Positions 1 to 49,900 of a stretch of 64,000 nucleotides of DNA are shown here, one piece after another. Position numbers and translations under genes: made by a program. Numbering within the stretch: position 1 is the stretch's first letter; the number at the start of each line of letters is the position of its first letter. The notes under the pieces were generated by a model, which worked only from the letters and a program-made list of their open reading frames with translations, did no database searches and was not told the DNA's origin. The stretch comes from Pyrocephalus nanus (taxonomy: Eukaryota > Chordata > Aves > Passeriformes > Tyrannidae), in the NCBI GenBank assembly GCA_038380795.1, contig CM076280.1, forward strand, positions 10,217,501-10,281,500, given 5' to 3'.

Positions 1-60
1 GGAATTGTGGTGATTTTTCTGACTCAGTTACCTGAAATTTAATCTTGAGTTTTAGCTATC

Positions 61-103
61 AAAAAAAAACAAAAACAAAAACAAAAACAAAAACAAAAAA
101 CAA
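61..103. repeat. A-rich (AAAAAC)n simple repeat
   Basis: A nine-A run followed by about five AAAAAC units. Confidence 0.9.
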
Positions 104-2920
104 CCCTTGGCAAAGAATAAAGTGTTTTAGTCTGAACACAGGGAGAGAGAGAAGCTTGTAAGAACAGGACAGAATTTTGGGGTGAATGTGCAGGGAATGT
201 CCCTGTGAGGAGGCAAAGGCACACAGTGTTTTGTGGAAGGGAAAATGAGGTATTTTCTTACAGAAGTGTTTGGATAATTCCAAATTTCAGCTCCAGTGTG
301 TGTTCCTTGCTTGGTGTCAGCTCAGGGGAAAAGGGGGTTGTGACTCCAGAGCTTTGTTAATGCTGATTTTAGGGTTGATTTTACGGAATTCTCACTGGGG
401 TTTTAGTGACATCACATTCAATCCTTCACTTTTAATGACTGAAAACCACGTGCAGGAAGAAGGAGGTTGATCTGTACCCCAGGAACTCAGGGGACAATGC
501 TGATGTTTGCTGATGTCACCTCTAAAAACCCTTGGTGAGAATCTGGGATTTTGTCCTTCCAGAGCCACTGGAGAGCAGAGTGTCAATCTGAAACCTGTGG
601 GAATTACCTGTTCCCTCCCTGGACAAACAGAATAATCACCTGCAGATAAATAGAATTAATTAATTTGATGACTTGCAGCTTAAGCTGTTTGTTGAGCTTG
701 GATTTCCCCAGGATTAGCTGGAGCCAGGGGTTGTTCCCTTGAGCAGAACTTTGGATAAAAAAACCTTCCAGCTGCTCCCAGAGGTTCTGCTTGTGCTTCC
801 TGGGAGGAGCAGAAAGTGGCAGCTCTGTCTCTGACCAATCTTGATTTTATTTTTTTGATTATTTCTCCCACATAACCAGTACAAGAATGGACATCTTTAA
901 AGTGAAGTGCAGTTTCTTTTTCCCAAGCTCATCCATCAGTCTGTGTGTTCCTGTGCTCTGTTTGTGGTTGATGTGTCCTTGTCTCATTTCCATCCTGCTC
1001 TGCTGGAGGAGGAGTTCAAGAATAATCTTTAATTTGGAAAATACTGCCTTGTTTTTAAAGACCTTGAAAGGTTGAGTGTGCAAAGAAAAGAAATCTGATT
1101 TTTGTCCCCCCTGCCCTGGGGAGTTGAGTGTAGAAACCTGGAGTTTGCATTTCCTACAACCCATTTCAGGGTTTTATTTTATTTTAAAGTAAAAATAACA
1201 TGAACGAGTTCTCAGGACTAAAATTTGCCTTTTTATTTGCTTTTTTTTTTCCCCCTCAGCAAATCTTCAGAACTGATCACCGGGGCAGGGTCAGAACACC
1301 CCCAACCCCCCTCACTTTTTATTTTATTTCATTTATTGCTTAAACAATAAATCTTCCCTCTGGAATTTGGGACCTGCTGAGCACACCTGGAATGCACCAC
1401 TCCTTATGTGCTTACCCAATTAACTGCTTTGCAATTAATTAGGGGGTTAAATAGAATTAATTTTGTGGGGGGGAGGTGAGTCCCAAAATATGATTTTGCT
1501 GCTCAGGATCTGCCCAATCTGCAAATTCAGCCTTTGGCTGAGGCTGTTCTGGGGTTCTCCAAGGACATCACTCCAGAAAGAAGATTTTGGAGGGATTTTT
1601 ATACCCATTTTTTTTTGCTGCAAAACCGAAGAAATATGTGAAATATTTTGGGGTCAGGGGGGATGTTTTTCTTTGCTTCTGTTGAGAGAAAACTTTTCCA
1701 GAACATTCTTCAGGTCAGTTTGAAATTGGGATATTCCTGTGGTCCACTCGGGTGTATTTTTAGATGTCTAAAATACCATAATTAAAGGAAAAAATTGGAA
1801 TCCTTGTCCTCAAGTTGAGCAGGTGTTCTGTTATTTAATTTTATATATGTGAAACCTGAGTATTAAAAATGGGAGAAAAAAAAAATCTATTTATTCTCAC
1901 CCCTCTGTTATTATTCTGTTTTTACATTTATATGATATTTAAAATTTCCATGGATGAATTTAGCTTTAATACCTTGTTGCAGCAGCCAAAGATGTATCTT
2001 AAGAGATTCCCAAAATAAGCTTTATTTTTGATTAATCCACCTCATGTTCTCCAGAAACTGAGAAAAAGGGTGAATTTGCCTTGTTTTTTTTTGATAAAAA
2101 ACCACGTAAATCTCACCCAGATCATCAGGACAAACATACCAGAATTACAGGAGGAATTTCCACAGCATGAAAAGATATTAATTTAATATAAAAAATTAAT
2201 CTGAGATCACCCCTCAGGCACTGGACTTCTCTTACTGGGCAGTAAGTAAAAAAAAAAAAAAAATAAATAATTCTTTTCTTTGATTTTTGTTTGGTACCAT
2301 TTCAATATAAAATTATTCTGCAAATAAAAGATTTCCCTGATTTTTCTGAGCTTTCTCTTGCAGGTGCTTTGAGGCTCGGGCTGATTTTGGGGGGGGGATT
2401 TGAAGATTTTGAGTTTCCAGTGAGGGAGTGAAAAGGTGCATTTTCACCCTTCTCTTTGGTCAAAGTTCAACTCTCCTTGGGGAAAAAAAAAATAATCAAA
2501 TTTTAAAACCTTGGACACTTCCAAGGATGGGAAGATTCCTCCAGGAATTGTCCATTCTTTTGTGGAGGTCAAATTAACGAAAAGATTTCTTAATTAAAAT
2601 GCTGCTTTTTGGGCTATTTTGATTTTTTTTTGTTGTTTTGTTTGGTGGTTTTGGTTTGTTTTTTTTTTTTCCCAAATCTCACAATCAGCTGTTCTTGTCA
2701 CCAGGCAGAGAGTTCCTCAATATTTGTAGAGAATAAGTGACAGAAATACAAAATTCACTCGCTGCAATTATATCAAATAAAATTGAATTTCATAAAATCC
2801 AGCCTGGATGGATGGCAGAAAGAGAAATTCCAGAAATGGAAAGACTCATTTTTATGCCCTCCCTTCCCTCTGAGTGGCCACATCCCATTAAAAATAACAA
2901 TCCCAATTAAAAAAATTACA

Positions 2921-2967
2921 TATTTATTTATTTATTTGTTTGTTTGTTTATTTATTTATTTATTCAT
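2921..2967. repeat. (TTTA)n/(TTTG)n microsatellite
   Basis: Tetranucleotide repeat with four TTTA-type units, then TTTG units, then TTTA units again. Confidence 0.9.
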
Positions 2968-5385
2968 TTCCTCCTCTGTGCTAAACATTAAATTCCTTTT
3001 CATCTCGGTCCTGAAATCCTGTCAGGAGTCTTTTTTGCTCCCATCCCTCTGAACTCCTTCAGAAAGAACAAATTTATTATAGGAGGGAGAGATTAAAAAA
3101 AAACCCCACAACAAACCCTCTGGGGAAGTGTCTTAAACTGATGTGTGCAGAGAGGATGATTAAAAATTCAATATACAGCATTTCTTCCCATTCAAACGAG
3201 GCACTGGAAAGGAGGGCTTGAAGCCAACAAATCTCCCAGAATTACCCTGTTTTTACATGGAAACCTTGGCAAAGGAAACCCCCCTTTTGTTCCTGCTCTT
3301 TGTCCATTCCTGGGAATAACTGGAAAACCCCAATTTACAGCATAAAAATAAAAAAAAAATCCTTCCCTGATTCCCTTTTCATTTCCCAGAGAAAAACATC
3401 AGCAGCACGTTTTTTAATGTATATTTTAGTGCTCCAGATATTTTTTCCTCTCACACGAGAAGTTTCCAGTGTTAGGAGCTAATTTTTTAATTTTATTTTT
3501 TTTTTCCAGCTGGGGCAGAGTTTTAAAGCAGATTTTGGTTCATTTTGCAGTGTTGGTTCCTCTTCTGTTGCTGTGGAAGGTGAAGAGAGAGGAAAAGATG
3601 CAGCAAGATGAAGAATCCACTGCTGAGAAGCACAGAACTCCCTTTATATTTAATATTAAATCCTGTTTTATGCAGCAAGAGCTGCTGCTTGTGGTGTTAA
3701 AATCACCTGATTTTGGGGGGCAATAATTGTCACTCACCTGGTCCTGGAAAACTGAAATTTGTGCTCCATGTTCAGATTTGTCCTGTTTAAAGCCAATAAT
3801 TAAAAAGTGATTTAACAGGGATTTTCTTCCAGCTTTCCCACCTGTCTGGTAATCCCAGAATTCCCTTCCCTCTTTGTTTGTGCCCTTCTGTGTGATTTTA
3901 AATTAATAGATTTTTACAGTATTTGCTTAAAATGTTTAATAAAACCACCCTCTGCTCGCCTGGATTTGATCTCCAGGTTAAAATCCCTGTGTGGGGGTGG
4001 AGCCTGTTGTAGAAATGTTTGGTTTTTTACTGGAAATAACAGAAACTGGGGAGTCAGTGAGAAATTTCTGAGTGTTGGGAGGTGGAAGAACAGGCACTGA
4101 ATCCTGGCACAACATCAGTAAAAAAAAAAAAACAACAAAAACCCCTTAGTTAAATACCCACAAAATTGAATTCATTTATTAAATCACAGAAAATCAGGAT
4201 TAAATCAATTAATTAAATGATGTTTAACTGCTACAGCACCACACCAGGCAACCTAAGCTGCGCTTTCTGCATTCAGAGCTTTAAAAGCTGAGGCTGAAAA
4301 AGAAACTTTTGGTGCATCCCAGGCTTGGAGGAGCCGATTTGGGGCTCATTTAAAGCCACGGTTTTGCCCTGGATTTTAAAATAGTGACGTTTGCTCCCAG
4401 AAAAAAAGGAATTAAAAAAATTAAAATATCCAACAGCAGTCTGTCCTGTTGCTGCATGCAGCTCTTTTATTTTCATTTATCTTTACAGAAATGTGAAGCA
4501 TCTTCACAGTAATTGTACAAAACCCTCTCCCCCCTTGGCTGCTGTCCCGGAACAGCTCCCAAAATTCGGGCTCCGAGAGGAAAGACGGGAGTTTCACCTG
4601 CTGTTGCTGCTGAAAAAAAATCAAGATCCATGCAGGAGCTGACCTCGGAATACAAACATGTCCTAGAGAGATTAAATAAAAAGGGGTATAACAGGAAATA
4701 AATATACTTGTAATACTTGTTTAATGCAGGATATATGGATTTAGTCCATATTGAACGTTAAACATGCTGCTGGAAAACCCCGAAAGATCCCAGCTGTCCT
4801 CGTTCCTGCAGCTCCCCAGGGCCTGGCCTGCCTCTGCACTGGAGCACAACTATTTTCCTTCAGAAAAATCAGTTTTTTGGTTGTTTTTTTCCCAAAAAAC
4901 CATCCCTGGAAGGTCCTTGTGCTCCTCTCCCGACCAGCCCTTTGGCAGCAGAAACGACTCCTGTGGCTGCTCCCACCTTGGCAGGACCATTAGAAAAATA
5001 AAATACTTTTCTTTTTACATTAGTACTGAGGCTAAAGAACTAGGAAAAAATAAAAAAATGACCCCTTGGTTCTCACACTTGCCTTGCCCACGGGTGAATT
5101 ATCTACAGGGTGGGGGGGAAGTTGTTCCTCCATCCCAGGAGGAGTCTGGCTGGAATGGGGAGCTCCTGCCTTGAATCCAGGGATTTATGCACTGGATGTG
5201 CTCAAAATACAGGAATATCGAGGCTGTTTTGGCAGCATCACAAACCATTTAGTCCTTTTTGGGTTTTTTTTTCTGGAATTTAGGGGTTGGAAGGACCTCC
5301 CAGACAGGGACCCAACGCTCCGAGGGAGCCTCTGGAACACGGACTGGGCCACAGGGCTGACCTGGCTGCTCGGGGCTGGGGAATT

Positions 5386-5430
5386 TAAAGCAATTTAAAG
5401 TAAATTAAAGTAAATTAAAGTAAGTAAAGT
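5386..5430. repeat. Short AT-rich tandem repeat, 10-bp unit
   Basis: About four imperfect copies of a TAAATTAAAG-like unit. Confidence 0.7.
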
Positions 5431-6980
5431 CAAAAAGGGATTTTTTTAAGGAATTCAAGTGCCTTGAAATGAGAGGGTTTAGCTGAGGAGCTCAGTTTAC
5501 TTCTCCACCCCCACCAGCTCTGTGCTCACCCTGTCCCACACCCCAGCAGCCAGGTGAACAAAAAAAACACCTAAAAATCAGATATTCTGAGCAAACACAT
5601 GCAGGTTATCACATCTGTTGTTTTATTTGGGATTTGGGCTTCTTTTTAAACCTGTGACCCTGCTTTGTTCCACTCTCCTTTGAAAATGCTCTGTGTCTCA
5701 AATGTAGACAATTCAATATATAAATGCTCAATGAGGCATTTTTTGGGGGGGATCTGAGCACCCTGAGGCTTTCCATCAACACAGAGCCAATGTGTGTTTT
5801 AATACTTCAACCCCTCCCCCTTTTTACCCTTTCCAACTTTTTTTTTTTTTTCATTTAAAGTGACAGATTTGGCATGTGAAGTTACAAACAGAAATAAATA
5901 AAACATGGATCTGCCTTAACCAAATAGATGCAAAATTAATAATTAAAAAAAAAAAGAAAAAAAAAAAAAGAGCAAAAAAAAACACCCAAAAAAACACATT
6001 AAAGACAGTTCTGTTTGTGCCCAGAGCTCAGTGGAGAGGGAGGGTTGGACTCATTGCTTTTCCCTGCTGTGCCTCTCCGAGCCCAGGATGTGCCATCACC
6101 CTCCTGACCAGCACTTCAGGAAAAAAACAACAATAAATAATAAAAAAAGGACCCCAAAAACCCCATCCAGGCACAGCAGGTCTCAACACTTTCTCAAGGT
6201 CCTACCTTGGCACAGGTCCTACCCTGGGCATCCCCAGTTCTCCCCCAGCGCCAGGGGCAGGACGGGCAGCACATCCCCGTGGGCATCTCCCCAACTGTTT
6301 AAAACTGTCATTTTAAGCAGGTTTTGGCGCTTTTTTTTCTGTAAACATTTAGTGGGGTTGTCCTGGGGAGCAAGGAGCGGATGTTAATGGCAACAAACCG
6401 TTCAGCTGGATGCTGATGGGATTTCACGGCCACGTTGTGCTTTCCAGGCTTCTTGTTAAAACAAAAAAACAACAAAAAAAAAAAACAACCACATTGGAGT
6501 TTTAAGATATGAGCAAAAAGTATATAAAGTTCCCCCTGCCCTGGTAAGCAGGCAAATAAACCCTTTCCACGTGTGCAAAAATAGATGGAAAATACATCTG
6601 GGTGTCTCCTCTGCCGCCGGGTCCCCGTGGGGTGGGCGATGCTGGACGTTCATGCACCTCTGCTGCAGGCAAAGCCATGGGAATGGGATGGGGATAGAGT
6701 CAAACAGGGATGGCTGGAGCTGCTGGGGGGTCAGGGTGGGTGGGGGGGACAGGCAGAACCCGCTGCCTTAACGGTGTCACTGATCCATGACCGTGGGGAG
6801 GACGAAAAGCCACGACCGGGACAAATTGAGGGACGGGAGCAGGGGGGTTGGAGCCCAAACTGCTCCTGGATGGAGGGGAAAGGGCTGAGCTGAGGCATCA
6901 AATCAGCACAGCCAACCGTGTGTGGGCCTGGCCACTGTGCCCCATGCCACCCCCAGGATGAGGATCCCCAAATCCCCCCG

Positions 6981-7001
6981 GCAGCAGCAGCAGCAGCAGC
7001 A
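6981..7001. repeat. (GCA)7 trinucleotide repeat
   Basis: Seven uninterrupted GCA units. The spot lies outside any supported coding frame, in the KCNT1 3' flank. Confidence 0.95.
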
Positions 7002-7169
7002 AGAGGGGACACAAACGCGGGGGCACCGTGCCCGCAGCCGGGGCTCAGGCGGGGCACGTGTGCCAGGAGGCACTGCCGTGGGGATGGCACGGCTTTGGTC
7101 ACCGGGGCTCGGCCTGGTTTGGTTTGTGAGACGCCTCAAAGTGCCGGAGGGCAGGGCAGCCCCTGCCAG

Positions 7170-7411
7170 GGCACCCATGGGGGCTGCACCATCCATCCCA
7201 CCACGGCACCCGTGGGGGTTGCACCATCCCTCCCACCACGGCACCCATGGGGGCTGCACCATCCATCCCACCACGGCACCCGTGGGGGCTGCACCGCCCC
7301 GTCCCATCCATCCCACCACGGCACCCATGGGGGCTGCACCGCCCCGTCCCATCCATCCCACCACGGCACCCATGGGGGCTGCACCGCCCCCCGTCCCATC
7401 CATCCCACCAC
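7170..7411. repeat. Minisatellite, 35-bp and 45-bp unit versions, 6 copies
   Basis: Units begin GGCACCCATGGGGGCTGCAC. Three copies are 35 bp. Three have an extra 10-12 bp (GCCCCGTCCC type). It lies about 0.9 kb beyond the KCNT1 stop codon. The long ORFs here are repeat artefacts. Confidence 0.93.
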
Positions 7412-7714
7412 AGCACCCACCAGTCCTTCCCGGCGCCCGGCACAGAAACCCAACAGAGGGCGACGAACAGGGGGTGGGTGAGAGAGCAGAAGTTTGGGGA
7501 CCCAGGGAGGAGGCTTTTGGGGCAGTTTTGCTCTCAGGTTGACCGGCCCCACCCAACACAACCAACCTGCACCTTGTGGGGCGACACCAAACCCAGCCCT
7601 GCCCCGGGGGGAAGGTTGGGGTACCGGGCTCAGCCACGTCCCGCCGGACTCGCTCACGAGTTGCGGTATCGGTATAAAAAGTTAAAATCCACGGGGCGCT
7701 GCCGCCGGCTGGGG

Positions 7715-8114
7715 GGTCTGTCCAGCCGTGGGTCTGTCCAGCTGTGGGTCTGTCCAGCCGTGGGTCTGTCCAGCTGTGGGTCTGTCCAGCCGTGGGTCTG
7801 TCCAGCTGTGGGTCTGTCCAGCTGTGGGTCTGTCCAGCCGTGGGTCTGTCCAGCCGTGGGTCTGTCCAGCCGTGGGTCTGTCCAGCCGTGGGTCTGTCCA
7901 GCTGTGGGTCTGTCCAGCCGTGGGTCTGTCCAGCCGTGGGTCTGTCCAGCTGTGGGTCTGTCCAGCCGTGGGTCTGTCCAGCCGTGGGTCTGTCCAGCCG
8001 TGGGTCTGTCCAGCTGTGGGTCTGTCCAGCTGTGGGTCTGTCCGGCCGTGGGTCTGTCCAGCCGTGGGTCTGTCCGGCCGTGGGTCTGTCCAGCTGTGGG
8101 TCTGTCCAGCTGTC
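7715..8114. repeat. 16-bp minisatellite, 25 copies
   Basis: The unit is GGTCTGTCCAGCCGTG, tandemly repeated with perfect 16-bp spacing. Units differ almost only at one site, CCG or CTG, plus two CGGCCG variants. It starts 155 bp after the KCNT1 stop and so is probably in the 3' UTR. Because 16 is not a multiple of 3, all frames stay open, giving several false long ORFs. Confidence 0.97.
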
Positions 8115-8268
8115 CTGTCCCTCCCAGGGCTCTGAGCGTCCCTCCCACGGCGCAGAGCCAGGCTGGGCATGGCCATCCTCCGGCCCCCCCGGCTGCCCCG
8201 TGCTCTTCTCCGCCGCCTGTCCCGGAGCCCTGTGGCCCTGGCAGGGGCTCTGGGCACGGAGGGGCCGC

Positions 8269-46638
<38,370 letters not shown>

Positions 46639-46958
46639 CCTGCGAGCTTTGGCTGCCTCTGTGACTCCCTCCTGTTTCCCCCCTGAACTCTCTCATACAT
46701 AGCAATCCTCCCCGCAATCAGTTTAGAGCTGTCGGCACGTACCATCTCCTTCCTTCTTCTCTCTCCCCAGTCACGGCCGCTCAGTGGAACAATCCTGCCC
46801 TGTGCATTTATTTTGGTAGTGAGGGGAGTCAAGGCAAACTCTCCGGCCTTGCTGCTGCGACGGATTTGGTGCACAACACCCGAGAAAACATCCCCGATGC
46901 AGGAATCCCTGGCAGGGCTTTGTTTGCTGAATAATGAAACTGCCCTGCCTCGGTTCAA
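46639..46958 (-). promoter_or_regulatory. Probable KCNT1 5' leader with overlapping upstream ORF
   Basis: Directly upstream of the KCNT1 ATG. An open minus-strand frame begins at 46958, includes two later ATGs near 46700, and ends at 46620, 18 nt inside exon 1 in another frame. If the transcript starts above 46700 this would be an overlapping uORF. No TATA box or clear start site is visible. Confidence 0.35.
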
Positions 46959-49900
46959 GGAAAGATTGCATTGCTCTTATCACCACAGGCAGGGCAGGGG
47001 CTGAAGGATTATTTTCTTTTTCCCCCCATCCCTGTTTTTCAGTAGCAACGTGAGGGGGAGGAAGCTTTTTTATCTTATTCCTCTGTGTACAGAGCAGAGC
47101 GTGGACTGCGTGCCAGGGAACAGACTCAGCGGGCTTGGCTCGCACGCACAAAGCAGCAGAGCAAGGCCCCTTCCTAAAAGCACCCAGTGGGAACCCAGAG
47201 GAGAGGAACTCACTGCTGGCACTCGGGCACTGCTCACCTGGCCAGGCAGGTGCACGTTACCTGGCCCAGGGTGACCCAGATTTCCCTCTTCAGGTGACAA
47301 CAAAAGCTGCTGCTCCTTGAAGGTGCTTGGCATCGACCTCGGAAGATGTCAAAGAGAAAAGAGAATTCACTACGGCCGGTGGAGATCTGAGCAGGTGATA
47401 CCCTCGAGTCCCTCAGTGCAGGTGGGATTGGAAACAGGGGGGAGAGGGAAAGGGTGATGTATCCCACCCTCTCCTGGGAATGCCACCAGTCCAAAGCTGC
47501 TCCCCCTGCTCGTGCTCGATGGCACAACAAAGAGCATCTTCCAGTGGCCCTGGACGGTGCTGCAGCGCTGGGAGGGGCACAGGGCCCAGCACCACGGACA
47601 GCGGCGGCCCCGACACCACCCCAGCTCTGCCACATCACCCCCAGCACGGTGACATCACCCCAAGGCCTGCCACCATCACCTCAAGTCATGTCAACCCCAC
47701 CCCACGGCGTGACAACACCTCCCACCAGCACTGCCCCACGGCCCAGCCTGGGGGGTTAAAATGCTGCCCCACTGAAGGCTGGAAAGCAAGAGTAAATCCA
47801 GGGACTGATCCCAGCAGGATATCACCACACAAACAAGTGCAAATAACTCGGCTTCACCGCAGGGTTTCTTTAAAATTGACACCTGGAAGGGTCCTCCCAG
47901 AGCCTGGGAATGGCAGCTGAGCAAAGGCTGGCTGGGAGGGGAGGGCAGGAGCTGCCCTGGAATGGGAAATCTGGGGCTCAAAGTACTTCCCTGACAATCC
48001 CTTTTGGCACCAGCTCTGCGCCCCAACCGCACCCAAACGCTTCCATAATCCCACCAGGCTGTGGGAGCACTCGGCACCGCTGTCCTGCACCGACCTCTGG
48101 GAAGCAAAGACCAGTCCTTTCCTTCCCCTTCCCTCCCCAAAGAGCTGTCAGGCACCACCAGCTCTGCTCTTCCCCCAGAAATCAGTGCCACAAAGGCAGT
48201 TCCCGGCTGCTCTGGGAAGAGAAACAAAGTCCCCGTTTCCTGTTAACCAAATCCTTGTTTCCCTACTCGGGGCATTATTTCTTAATGGGATTTCATCCTA
48301 CAACCTCCTTTATTTCAGCATTTTGAAAAGTAAAATGGATAAAAACCCACAGCCCATTTGCTAATGTGCCAGCTTTCAGAGTACATTTAATTTCTTGTTT
48401 TGCCTCAAAGTGATTCATTAGCTCAGTGCATTCATTTCCTACCCGAGTCATTCCTTTCTGCTTCATGGTTCGATTCAGCCTCATCTTCAACTTATTGCTC
48501 CATATCTCTTTACTTCAGGGTGTTGTTCTCAAACCCCAAATATAATCACTGCTGTCAGCCCTCTGGGGTGGAGTGTGCCCAGCTCAGGGCCTGATGAATC
48601 CTCCTGGACCACAGGAGCCACTGGGAGGGGGGCAATCAGGTCTTTCTTTTTGGGGAGAATTCGACATTCTATTGTATTCCTGATTGCAGAAGAAACATTA
48701 ATTTTAGGATTGAGATTAGATGTGAAAAGTGGCTTATGCTTAAGTTATCATCTCAGCACTAATGCCATCACAGAGCAGCATGAACAGGGGAGGGATTAGG
48801 GAAAGACCTGGGGAATTTTAACAGAAAAAGGAAACCCTCCTGCCACACTTTCGCTGGATATAAGGTGACAAAAAGCACATCAAAGAACCCCCCTGCAGGG
48901 GTCCCTCCATGAAATCACCTTTTCTGTCAAGCACTTAAAACACAAACCCAGCCAGAGAAACCAGAGAGGAGGAAATGATCCGACACCAGGAGATGCCAAC
49001 AGGGCCGTGGGTCTGAGCAATCCTTCCCCTCCGAGGCAGAAAAGAGGTCGCCCGATGCCAGGGAACATCTGCCAGGCTGGATGAGCCCTCAGAGTGACTC
49101 AGAGTGCTCAGCTCTGCCCTGAGCTGCTGAAGCAGCTCCTTTGCTGTAGCTCTGTCAGATGAATATCCCTCTCTCAGCAGTGCAACGCGCTCCCCACTTC
49201 ACCCCAAGACCTACAGGCAGTGCCTGCCCTCCCAAACCTCCTCCCCGGGGGTTACCAAGCACTGGTGTGCCAGGAGGAGCGGCTGATGGAGCAGGAATAA
49301 AGCAGGAACTGGGAGCAAAGGCAGCCCAGTCCATCCAGCACCCCCAGAACTCTCACTCTGGCTGAGGAACAGCCTGTTCCTAGAAAGAGCCGTGGCTGGA
49401 AGTGCCACCTGAGGCACAGCTCGGTGAGCCAGCCCTGCAGGGACATTTTCAGCCGTGCTTTCAACCCACGGAGTCCAGGGGCACCGAGCACCTTGTTTGA
49501 ACAGCACGTTCTCCGAGGGAATCCAGGAGGGAAAAATCAACAAAGCACAACCTCGGTAACATCAAAGTCCGAGCAGGAATGCCTCTGGTCCTGAAACATT
49601 CCCAGGGCCAACTGAACGCCAACCATCTGACTGCCAGCCAGGAAATCGATGTTTAATTTTAGTTTGAGAGCCCATTACAAAGTGCTGATTTCTCATTTCG
49701 GTGTCTACATTATGCAGGGACCACTGCTGTGCCGGGGGCTGGGGAGATGGCTGGGAATTGCTGAGCAGCAGTTGCAGGGGTAATAATATTTCTGAAAACA
49801 AGATTTAGAAAGAAGCAAGATTCTTCATTGCTCCTAATTGAATCCACAGCAACTGCACTGTTAAATACTCTCCCTCTCATCCAGGTTGGTTTCAGCCCCG

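Larger units (their letters stand above)
1..6560. other. AT-rich non-coding region downstream of KCNT1
   Basis: Rich in A/T runs and short AATAAA or TTTATT words. No ORF here resembles a known protein and no exon could be supported on either strand. In mammals the gene CAMSAP1 converges on KCNT1, so this may be its plus-strand 3' UTR or intergenic sequence (inference only). A plus-strand AATAAA at 6555-6560 followed by a GTGTG stretch is a possible poly(A) signal for such a neighbour. A minus-strand AATAAA at 5627-5622 could serve a long KCNT1 3' UTR. Confidence 0.4.
6561..8268 (-). other. GC-rich probable KCNT1 3' UTR or 3' flank
   Basis: Lies directly after the KCNT1 stop codon and contrasts sharply in base composition with the AT-rich region to its left. 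It holds a CAG run and two minisatellites, listed separately. No clear minus-strand poly(A) signal is seen inside it, so the 3' end of the transcript cannot be placed. Confidence 0.4.

Noticed and set aside
5273..5310. GGGGTTGGAAGGACCTCCC as a CR1 end
   Set aside because: Only a short resemblance. The adjoining CCATGGGCAGGGACACC segment of CR1 is missing.
7170..8114. CRISPR-like direct repeats
   Set aside because: Tandem repeats without unique spacers, in a vertebrate gene context.
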